Shown piece by piece: positions 48,727 through 58,918 of a stretch of 64,000 nt of DNA. Location of the stretch: the NCBI GenBank assembly GCA_036320915.1, contig JAXBDG010000020.1:124001-188000 (forward strand). The letters run 5' to 3'. The first letter of the stretch is position 1; each line of letters begins with the position of its first letter. A program made the position numbers and the translations under genes. Origin of the DNA: Linnemannia elongata. Its lineage: Eukaryota; Mortierellomycota; Mortierellomycetes; Mortierellales; Mortierellaceae. The notes below the pieces were generated by a model. That model ran no database searches. It was given only the letters and a program-made list of their open reading frames with translations, and was not told the origin of the DNA.

Positions 48727-50874
48727 TGGCACCTTTGCAACCCCGGCTAGTTTGTCGTAGAGCGCCAGGGAGGAAGAGGAGATCTTGGGTAGTGGTGTGG
48801 TGTAATATGGCTCTGTGTTCAGTTCCCGCTACAAACGGCAATTGGGTGGCAGAGGTGAAAAGAGGGAAATGTATTTGTGTAAGAAAACCCGCAGAACAAG
48901 CTTTGCAGAGACGTATCGTATCTCTCTGCGATTGCTTTAACCTAACCTGCGTAGACCGTCCTCTGGACATGCCTTGGTATCGCTAACAGGACGTCGGTCA
49001 ATGACTCCAGTTTGATAGTAGACCTCGGCACATTCATTATATTTTGCTTTTTTTTTTATGTTACTATTTCCTTCTTTGTGCACATTTACTTTTGTTTCCA
49101 CTGTTTTATCCTTGATCAGCAAGTGGGGACATGAAAATGGACAATAGGATGAATAAAAACTTTTTTTTTGTTTTGGATATTTTCCATCCGTCCTTGATGT
49201 CACCTGTTGCCTTTAAGTCGTACTCGTCTGTTTGTGTTTGCAAGAAAGAAAGACCCTCGAAGGGCTTCTAGAGAGGGGCTTGCAGGGCGCCATTTGGATG
49301 GTGAGCTGCTTGCAACTTATAACTCAATTCAGAAGACCATTGTTGGTCCCACTGCGTTCCTGTACCTAATAGAAGCCGTTATCTCTCACGTCCTCCTACA
49401 GATACGATGATACAGCAAAGTCGCCGGTTTGGAGGGTGCTGATAGTTCCTCGTTCTTGTAGAGAAGAACTAGTAGCGTTACAGTAAGTAGCAAATGAATA
49501 GTGTTGAGCCGCAAAATATAACTATACGCAGTCCTTGTCGCGATTTGTTGAGGCGGTGTGAGATGTGGTTAGATATTGATCAATGACCAACCCGGACGCA
49601 ATTCTTTAGGCATTGGCGACATAGGCGCTTTAATAAGCGACGAGGTTTCATTTCCCTTTTGAATCAACGACTCACCAAAGAGCTGAGGTATGGATGGAGA
49701 AAATCATGGGACAATCAATTGGCCTATCGATCTAGCTGTGCACCCGTGCTGTTGTTTTACACACATGCATATCAGGGCCTCTTGATAAAGGTGGAGGGCT
49801 TGGAGAGGAAGAAAAGGATTTATTCAAAAATGATAAGAACGAGCGCGTCAAGTTGGAGAGGCTGATCAAAGTGGTTTCTAAATTCAAGCCCACAGGCCAT
49901 TGATTTAACGCGTTTTGGACCAGTGGAGCTTGTTAACTCCTACGATGCAGCTTTTTACTTTTTCTTGGCGTCTATCTGTTCTCCTTTTCATTCTCTTTCC
50001 CCCCTCCTCACCCCCTCTTTCAAATCACTCTGATTCTCACAGACACCCACACTCGCCGACTAAGCCCATGGACTCGAACCCAGCTGCTTGTTTCAACACT
50101 TGGTGGCGCTCCTTTTATTGCTCGCCGCTAAGCAACCAGACAACCACATAAGCAACCAAGCAAGACACTGACTGGGAAGTGCTATGATGTTTTTTGTCGT
50201 ATCTCATCTACCCTGCATCATGAGCAATCTATCCTCGAGGGGACAACTTGGAACTCAAGTCAGGAAACCAAGGACGAGCCAGCTCGAATCATTTGTCCAG
50301 TTCACCTATCACTTGTGGATAGGGTGTAAGCCCCTCCTTGGGTCACCACAGGTCACTGCAGGCGCCAAAGCCCAACGTTCCTGAACGGGTCAGATTGGGT
50401 CCGGTCGACCTGGTCGGGGAGTTGAGTGTCTATTTGTAGCTGTCAGGGACTCACAATGTGGACCCGAGAGGATAGGTATGGCAGTTGTGTGCCCCTTGGG
50501 CTTCATAGGCAGCGAGGTGCGTGAACATTCTGACTATGTATTTTTTTTTCTTCTAACCTCTTCTCGTCTTCTTTACCAAGCACAATGATCCAGTCCTCTC
50601 TCACAAGTCGACTCATCATGCTATCACAGCAGTGTTCTTAATATTGGTGGCAAAAGTGTCCTAGTACGTCACCGTAATTAGTGCGAAGTTTTTGTTACCT
50701 AATCTCGCGTGGTTGTTGTGCGAGGAAGTAAATTTGGCTTTCTGGCACCTGCTAGGAAGCAAGCACACACTCCGCCCGCCACCACTCACTTGGAAAGATA
50801 GAAAAGTCAGACTGGCAGAGGCCGACAGGCAGGCAGAGACTGACAGGGCGAACGTTTTACTTCATCCTCTTTCG

Positions 50875-50875
<1 letters not shown>

Positions 50876-50906
<31 letters not shown>
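50876..50906 (+). repeat. poly(T) run, 31 nt
   Basis: T on the sense strand of SIT4, about 190 nt before its ATG. Confidence 0.95.
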
Positions 50907-51092
50907 CTGCCTTTTTACTTTCATCTCTTCTTTAACTCTCACCCGTTCGCTCTCTCCATTCCTATCTCCATTCCCTCTCCTGTGCACACTCGCCAAGGTC
51001 AACAATCACATCACCACCCTTCACAGCCAGCACGCAAACTACATCCATCCGCACTCCCTTCAAACTTACATAACACAGAAGTATATAACATC

Positions 51093-52920
51093 ATGCCTGG
51101 CCCTGACGAATGGCTCGAGACAGTCCGACAGTGTCAACCCCTACCAGAGCTCGAGATCAAGAAGCTCTGTGAAATGGTACCGTCCCCTCATTCATGCTCA
51201 ACTACTGCTCTCTTTGCACACGGTTTGCACTCTATCTGCGCTACCCCGTTTGCTTGTCTGCTGGCTCATTCGCACTGACAGGCAATTTCAAAAACGCAAG
51301 GCTCACCCACGCATCTTATTATCCTTATCAATTCAAAACCTCGATGACAGGTCAAGGAGCTGTTGATGGAAGAGTCCAACATCCAGCCTGTACGCTCTCC
51401 TGTCACAGTCTGCGGAGACATTCACGGACAGTTTTACGATCTGATGGAGCTCTTCCGTGTCGGAGGAGAGATCCCCGAGACAAACTACATCTTCATGGTA
51501 AGCGCATCGACATCGTCTTTTTATGAGTCAATTTTAGCTTGCCTATTCACAGACACTGCTCATAGTGCACGGTTTGCTGACCAGTGCGTTTCCTTCTCGT
51601 CACTACAATAGGGTGATTTCGTTGACCGTGGATTCAACAGTCTGGAGACGTTTACCTTGTTGATGGTCCTCAAAGCAAGGTAGCGATATAGCTTCGGCGT
51701 TTTCATGGAGTTATTGCGCAACGGTGCCTGCAGTGTCGCACTGTTAACGGACAGACCATCTACTGTTTACCGTGCGCCTTGTCCTGCCTTGTCCCCCTCC
51801 CTCTTGAGCAATTGACGATAAACTGGTACTGATAGAAAACAATTTATTATGTGATAGATGGCCCGACAAGATCACACTTCTTCGCGGAAACCACGAGAGC
51901 AGACAAATTACCAACGTCTATGGATTCTATGGCAAGTTTTTGGAAAAACAGGATCTCTCACTGGACTATTGTCGCACTCATGCTTTTCGACCGCACACTC
52001 GTCCACTGACACCCACATTGGGATGTCTTTTTCTCTCGATGCAATAGACGAGTGCCAGACCAAATACGGAAACGCCAATGTGTGGAAGTACTGCTGTCAG
52101 GTGTTTGACTACTTGACCCTTGCCGCCGTAAGTTGAAATGCTGCTCCTATTGATTTTAGCTGTACAGTTGAAACTCTTTGACATGCTTGCTTACCGACCA
52201 AGGCTCTCTCCTTGTTTTCCGTTGCAGATTGTCGATGGTCGCGTCCTTTGCGTTCACGGAGGTCTCTCGCCTGATGTCAGGACATTGGATCAGATTCGTA
52301 CCATTCAGCGTTGTCAGGAAATCCCACACGAGGGAGCTTTCAGTGGTATGTGCTCTCATCCAGGCCGAGAGAAAGACACGTGCGACTGTTTAGTCTTTTT
52401 TCATCTTGCACATCGCCTCACCATGTACACCTTGCTTATCTGTTTGCGTTGTTTCTTAGATCTTGTGTGGTCGGACCCTGATGATATTGATGGATGGGGT
52501 GTGAGCCCAAGAGGAGCAGGATGGCTCTTTGGCGCCAAAGTAACAAGCGAGTTCAACCACGTCAACGGACTCAACTTGATTGCTCGTGCTCATCAGCTTG
52601 TCCAGGAGGGCTTCAAATACATGTTCCCGGATGACAACCTTGTCACAGGTAAGGAGGCGCTACGCTGTTTTTGTGTCCATTTGAGACGCGTTTTAGTATG
52701 CATTGTCGAACAACATATTCACATTCTTCAAAATCGTGCTGTTTAAAATCCACTAGTCTGGTCTGCTCCCAACTACTGCTACAGATGCGGCAATGTGGCG
52801 GCAATCTTAAAACTAGATGGCCCGACGGTCGACGAAACCAACTTCAAGATCTTTTCGGCTGTAGAAGTTCAACATACCCAGACCTCCTCCGGTGCCGGCG
52901 GAAGCCAGTACTTTTTGTAA
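51093..52920 (+). CDS. SIT4: Ser/Thr phosphatase catalytic subunit, SIT4/PP6
   Basis: PP2A-like phosphatase; SIT4/PP6 acts in G1/S control, TOR and ER-Golgi signalling. Exons: 51093-51176, 51351-51497, 51612-51679, 51858-51931, 52048-52127, 52228-52345, 52460-52648, 52757-52920; 307 aa. The N-terminus [13 protein letters not shown] matches yeast Sit4 rather than PP4 or PP2A. Metal and catalytic motifs are intact: [62 protein letters not shown], and the carboxymethylatable YFL end. It has FN where most relatives have YY after VDRG. Intron 4 uses a GC donor (TATG then GCAAGT). The C-terminus before YFL is Ser/Gly-rich as in Sit4. Confidence 0.95.
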
Positions 52921-53205
52921 CAAAACCTTTGCTCCATCCATCGTGATCCACCTCGCGCTCTTTGTCGTTCCAAGCTCAAATACATTGCTTTTCATTACCC
53001 TTTTTTACAGTCGCTTGTTCCATTTTACCACATCTGGCCGTGCATCGTAGCCCTTATTTTTTTCACGCTTTTTTTACCCATGCATACATCCCTATCCTTT
53101 TTAAAACAAATGAAGAGTTTGTGCAACCAAATGACGAGATAAAGTATGTACAGGTTGGTTTTATTTTGAAAGGAAAACCAAACGAGAATGAGATGCTCTC
53201 GAACT
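52921..53205. other. intergenic between convergent genes
   Basis: 285 nt containing the 3' regions of SIT4 and of the small minus-strand gene. Nothing else seen. Confidence 0.6.
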
Positions 53206-53412
53206 TTACTGGGTACCACGGGCACCGTTCTTGTTGGGCTGGTTCTTGTCGGCCTTGTTTGCGCCAACAAACTCGGCTGTGCGGTGCTCGCGGTTGGGAC
53301 CGTTCTTCTCGACCTGGTCTTGGGCTTGACGCTGGGCATCTTGACCCTTCTTGTCGCAAGCCTGGTTGTTCTGACCAGAGACGAATTCAGCGGTGCGGGA
53401 GTTCTTTTCCAT
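53206..53412 (-). CDS. small hydrophilic repeat protein, unknown function
   Basis: Single-exon frame of 68 residues, not recognised. It contains two copies of an RTAEFV motif (SRTAEFVSGQNNQA and HRTAEFVGANKADK) separated by a Gln/Lys/Asp-rich spacer, and ends NKNGARGTQ. It has no membrane segment and few hydrophobic residues; glycine is about 9%, so the composition resembles hydrophilins/LEA-like stress proteins. A TATA-like GATAAAAAG lies about 105 nt upstream on its strand (53516-53523). The repeat and clean ATG favour a real gene, but without homologues this is tentative. It diverges from the UBE2T-like gene. Confidence 0.5.
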   Translation of the reverse strand: MEKNSRTAEFVSGQNNQACDKKGQDAQRQAQDQVEKNGPNREHRTAEFVGANKADKNQPNKNGARGTQ

Positions 53413-53798
53413 GGTGGACTTGATTAAGTGGGGAGAGCGGAGGATGTGTTGTGTTTGAGGGTGGTTGTGATTTGAAGAAAAATAATAAGAGGGTGGGGAT
53501 GGCGGGAACCTCCCTTTTTATCGGCGTAGAAGAAAAAAAGACGAAAGAAAAAAAACATGCAAGACAGTAGTGCAGACGCTAACGCGTGTCTCAAGAAAAA
53601 AAAAAAAAAGTGCAAGACACGAACTGCATTCCTGCCAAGGCTGCCATGAATGCACCACGTGACATATGTTACTTTTGCCACCATTTTTTCATTTGGCTGT
53701 TTCTGACTTTTTGACAGGGGCGGCATTCGGCTTTTATTCTTCTTTCACTAAATCACCGACAAACAACAACAACAACAACGACAACAACATCACGCATC
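53413..53798. promoter_or_regulatory. divergent promoter region, small repeat protein / UBE2T-like
   Basis: 386 nt. It contains a TATA-like element for the minus gene at 53516-53523 and an A13 run near 53596. The UBE2T leader ends in ACA/AAC repeats before its ATG. Confidence 0.45.
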
Positions 53799-54452
53799 AT
53801 GGCGACGGTAGACAAGCGGATCCTGATTCGGATGGGCAAGGAGCTCACGGACCTGGAACAAACACCGCCGCTTGGAGTGGCTTGCTACCCCGTCAACGAC
53901 AACATTGTGCATCTGCAAGCTGGTAGGGAAAGACAACAGACACCACACGACTGGACTTTCAGGAGATATCGTGCTAAACGTCAAACAAATACGACACGCC
54001 TCTAGACTCGAACTTATTCTGACCTAGAGGATGCTGCTCTCGTTGTTTGCAACCGGAATAGAGATTGCTGGACCCGAGGATTCGCCATATCACGGCGGCT
54101 CTTTCAAGATCGACATCCACATCCCCGATAGGTAAAGACCACTCATCAGAACGTCATAGTCAATTATCCGAACTGAGTGTTAGGGCCACTTTTGCCCCAT
54201 AATGAATAAAGGACTAACTCGCTAACCCCTCTGGAATGTGAGTAGATATCCGTTTGAGCCGCCAAGGTGCCAGTTTCTCACCCGTGTGTACCATCCCAAC
54301 ATCGACGAACAAGGACTCATTTGTCTCGACATTCTGAAGGGTCCACCAAAAGGGACCTGGCTGCCGTCCATCAATATCACGACCATGCTGATCTCGTTAC
54401 AACTACTACTTGCACAACCAAACCCAGACGACCCTTTGTTAGTGGATGTTGT

Positions 54453-54507
<55 letters not shown>

Positions 54508-55867
54508 GATGTTAATCTGCATACTGTACCACATCGGAGATAATTCTGAGTGTATTTATTAGCCTTTGTTCTATCGTTGTATGTAGGCGACCGAGTTCAA
54601 GGAGAACCGAGAGTTGTTCAAGTACAAGGCCATGGAGTTTACCAAAAAGTACGCAACTGGAATGCAGGACACAAAAGAGACCACTTCAGGACCAAACGAA
54701 AGGACACGGATGGTTGGGCTCAAGGAGCTTGAATCGTTATTAGAAGAGTCGGACAGTCCGTCAGCTACATCACTGTCTCGTTCTTCCTCCTCTACAGCCT
54801 TACGTGCACCAGTACCGGTCATCACCACGGGATTATGTTTGACGACAGGATCCTCGGCTCCAGCTACAGCACCAACAGAGAGGATATCACTCGCTAGGCC
54901 TACACACAAGAAACTGACACTTTCACGCCGTCCCACCCCCTCGGTCGCAGCATCAGCAGCATCGGTGTTATCGGCCCCATTCGTGGCTCCTCGGCGGAAA
55001 ATGAGTGCTGATCAAGGCGCTGTCGCTGAGTCACCCAAAGATTCTCTGGCTACTCCAGATGTAACTCCGGATAAGGTCAAGCAGGAAGAGTCAGCTCCTG
55101 TAACTCATATGGTCAAAGAGGAACCCGTACCCGAACAAGCACGCCTCTTGAAAGTCAAGTCATTGTCTTCACCTCCACCCACAGCGCCCATTGTATCGAA
55201 AGAGCCAAGGACGACAATATCATTGAAAAAACGGAAATCGCCGGCACTATTAGCGACAACACAACACTCACCTTCGCCTCCGGCAGCAATGGATTCGCCC
55301 GCATCAATAACGGTATTAAATTTGTCATTACAGGAGTCATCTGACTCTGACATCCCGGCTACTCCAGTACAAGCGGACCAGTCAGCCACACCTCGGTCGC
55401 CAACCCAGTCCACCTCCAAATCACCACAACCAGGATCGCAAAGGTCATTAATTGCCAAATCACCTACACCGACAGCGAGCCCTCTGACCACAATCGCCTC
55501 GACTGAGTCAACACCCAAGGAACCAGGATCCATTGAGGACGTGTCACCACGTCAGGAAGTCTTGACGCAAGAGCCCGTGTTACAGCCATCCCCATCGCCC
55601 GACATCCCTGGCGCCGCTGAGGATCTGTTACCCGTTTCACCCTACAGCAAAAACAAGGGCAAGAGCAAGGCTCTCGATGATGTCAAGATGGATGTGGACT
55701 TTCGGGAGACGGATCAAAACGAGTCTATGAACAGGGCGGCACATACGCGTCAGGACCACGCATTCTCGTTCATGGATGACATGTTGCCTACGGCCACTAC
55801 TACTGGCAGCACCGAAGTTCTCACTGTTGCCAAGAAGCGGAAACTGTTAAAGAAGAATAGAAATTAG
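53799..55867 (+). CDS. UBE2T: ubiquitin-conjugating enzyme E2 T-like with long C-terminal tail
   Basis: E2 of the UBE2T type, which in animals works with FANCL to monoubiquitinate FANCD2/FANCI in DNA crosslink repair. Exons: 53799-53922, 54062-54131, 54246-54450, 54587-55867; 559 aa. The UBC fold fills about residues 1-155: HPN is H80-N82, the catalytic cysteine is C90 in GLICLDILK, then [12 protein letters not shown] and [12 protein letters not shown] as in UBE2T. The remaining 400 residues, absent from the 197-aa human enzyme, are Ser/Thr/Pro-rich and disordered, with two SUMO-type motifs (VKQE at K298, VKEE at K310) and a basic KKRKLLKK end. Intron 3 begins with a 51-nt T run. The intron-exon joins keep the UBC fold in frame. 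Confidence 0.88.
54456..54506 (+). repeat. poly(T) run, 51 nt, inside a UBE2T intron
   Basis: Starts 5 nt after the donor GT in intron 54451-54586, as T on the sense strand. Confidence 0.95.
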
Positions 55868-56670
55868 CTAATAAACTCGCGACCAGGTAGATGGTAAATT
55901 GATACAGGAGCTTTTAGTACTTTTCGTGTGTGGGATGATCGTGTGGACTGATTAAACCCATCGGTGACGGTGGTAAGGTGATTACGACGTGACGCGACGC
56001 GTTAGAGGTGATGATATCTCAGCCCCTCACATGGTCAATTTCATGGACTGATGGATGGGTATATGAACCACATGAGCTCGAGGTAGGCGTTTTGAGTTCA
56101 TTCTTTCGTCTCACTCTCCCCTCACCACCACAAACACCACAAGAACAAGTCCATGCAAAAGTAAAGAAAGAACTCTCAAATAAAATCTTGTTGACACAGC
56201 GAGGAGGAACGCTTCACCAAATGCCTCAGATCCATCTATATGCTGTTTTAAGTTGTGTCGGGGGTAGGCTACCTGATGCACTACTCCTCCAAGCGTTCAT
56301 CCCACGAATCGCAAGAGCTATCGTCCAAGAAGATGGTTTCTGCGCAGGCAAGCGAGGTGAGAAGTTTGTTGTCCGGCAATCGATATTGAGGAGCTTTTGC
56401 TGCATGCATTATTAGCTCTGTATTTGTGCATTATAAATGAAACGTGTATAGATACCTTCTGTGGCCGTCAAGCTGTTTGCAAAGTATCGCATACTTCACT
56501 TTGAATGCACTTTCGCGACCAACGCGCGATGTATTGTGTAAATGCATACCTGGATTAAAAAAGCTGCCGTACATTGATACCGTATGCGATCGAGGATAAA
56601 GGAGATGGGGGTAACAAGGAAATGCAACGCATGGCGTAATCGTTCATGAGGTATCGAGATTGGTTATTAT

Positions 56671-56708
<38 letters not shown>

Positions 56709-58918
56709 GGGAACATCTCCCTGGATCCGAATCCCTGGTATTGTTTTCTTTCATTTTATTTTTTTTTTCCAGGAGAGTAGAGGTGTAGCAAGAGTAGGTC
56801 ATGAAAAATCATCCTTGACCATGTGCTGGAGTTCAAAAGTAGCCTCAGCGAAGAATAAAGCCAATATCGTAGAATCCATCTATCGGCGAGTCGTGTCGAG
56901 AATAAATATATACATGGATTATAAAGACCATCTATCCTTGACTACATATGAAGCCTAGAAAAAAAAATACGATAAGTTCGACCAAGGCAAAAAAAAAGTT
57001 ATCCATGAGCTGATAGTATAAAACGAAGAGAAAAAAACGGCGCGCGAGTTTGACCGGACATGTCATCGCCGAAGAAGTGCATTTTAAAGTTGCTCTATCG
57101 TAAAGTGAATCATTATCGAAATGCCTTTCTCCACACCTATCCAGCTGATGAAAGGAGAAAAAAAAAGGGGAATAATAGCGCGCGTGAAAAGAGAAAGCGT
57201 CGTACTCAAAAGAAATTGACAAAAAAGAGTAGCTGATAGCCAAGGGGAAAAAAAAACACGCGTTCCTGTAACAGAGCGCAAATCACAGGCGTAAACAAAA
57301 CATCCTCTAAGAGTAATATCCTTCCTATGTACTACCAGCGAATCGATATGCAATGGAGCTAAACAGGAGAAAGTAGAAGGGCCCTCTAGGAGACTGCATC
57401 GCTGGTGATGTGGCTATCAAACGTTGAAGAGAAAGAGTGTCGTAAATCAGTTTCGTAAATCTTCGTATTTTGAGTAAACGGCCATAACGCTATCCGACAT
57501 CCACCATGGTATCGGGTAACAAAAAAAAGCATGTATTGGACACGCAGGCTTGGATCGCAGGTCATGACTGAGATTAATAAAAAAGTAAACGCGGTACAGG
57601 ATATCTCACTATCGCTGTACAACATACTACGGGGATAAAGAGCTGGTATGTAGCCATGTTACATCGGGGGTGGTGAGAGAGAGAAAAAATAGCTATGTTC
57701 AGCACACAGAAAAGCCATAGTGTCATTGGGCAAAGGTTGTCGTATGGATGTATCGCTTTCGCTAACTGGAGTACGTAATCTCAGTTACAAAAATGACCAC
57801 AAGGAACGGTGCACAGGGCTTTTACGTCCACCAGAATCAAAGTAATGTAATCTCGAGTCCGTAGATGATGAACCTAAGGAGAAAAGTATCAGCAAACCAC
57901 TCTTTCTTTTTCAGTGTTAAAAGACTACCCAGAAACGGGCGGTGCTATAAACCCGCGTTATCTCGTTCAAGTGAAAGTCGATCAACAGACGCATCTGATC
58001 GCCAATAAGCTTAAACTGTACAAAAACCCCTGCATCCTGAATGTCATATCGGTCAATGACGCTGGGCAAAATAAGAGTCCCATACAAGGAAGAACCCCTG
58101 TCGATGGTTGCTGGTGATGATGATGTTAGGAGTTGTTGAGTAAAAAGAAGGCGTTGAAGTGTTTTATTTTTTTAAAAGAGTTAGTTGTTAATATTGGTCA
58201 TTGAATCATGTAGAAGAAGCAAAACAGGCGTGTTTCACAGATGGCGAAAGGCTGAAATCCATATCGCTCAGAGCGTGAATAAAAAAGCACAAACGTCAGT
58301 GTTACTACGAGTGGATGCCAAAGATGGAGTTTTTTTTCATCTATTATCAGCCACCGGGCGGTCTTCCACGAGCACTGTAACTGCTACTGGAGGCGGGTTT
58401 CCGGGTGTCCACAAGGAAATGCAACCCTTTTCCGGATACGGTGGATAATATCAGATATAAACGCGGACAGTAAAGTCGCCTCATTTGAATCGATTGCAAA
58501 AAGGATCCAAGGCAAGACAAGAGAAGTCTGAGCGACCCATTTTAAGTCTGTTGATAACCTGGTCCTACTTTGCCATCTCTTATCGCGGGTTCAGCAAAAG
58601 GATTAAAAACAAAGGACGCCGCGTGTTTGTCAGAATCCAATTACCTCGGCGGCCATGACAATGAGATGTGAGAAAATGGTGTCCTGGAAGAAAGTGCTTA
58701 AACGAATCGGCATTTCGATATCTTACTTCCTTTAGATCAGATATGAAGAATGATATGGTTCCGCAAAAAAAAAGGGCTCTACACATAAATCTCACGAAAA
58801 TAAGTGTTTAAAAAAAAAGGATTTTTACTCTTTACAAAAAACTATATGAGCAACAGAGGCGGGAATGCTAAAAACAAGGGAAGGAAAAAAAAAAAGGAAT
58901 TGCGATATAATGAAGTGT
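55868..58918. other. 3-kb intergenic region between convergent genes
   Basis: AATAAA at 55870, three nt past the UBE2T stop, is probably too close to act. A 29-nt T run lies at 56674-56702. The rest is A/T-rich without a recognisable gene; a 135-codon plus frame at 56008-56415 has no motif or coding signature and was not called. No tRNA or rRNA was recognised. Confidence 0.55.
56674..56702 (+). repeat. poly(T) run, 29 nt
   Basis: T run on plus, followed directly by six A. Confidence 0.9.

Larger units (their letters stand above)
48610..51092. other. intergenic, repeat-derived sequence then SIT4 upstream region
   Basis: Next to the LINE insertion is an 11-bp direct repeat TTTTTGGCACC (48635 and 48723 vicinity) and a hairpin-forming A/T palindrome at 48705-48726, possible traces of an older element. 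Short open frames at 48716-48986 have no recognisable motif. 49,000-50,800 has no recognised gene. A 31-nt T run and a C/T-rich leader precede SIT4. Confidence 0.5.

Noticed and set aside
56008..56415. 135-codon plus frame after UBE2T
   Set aside because: No motif, no recognisable splice context, low coding character.
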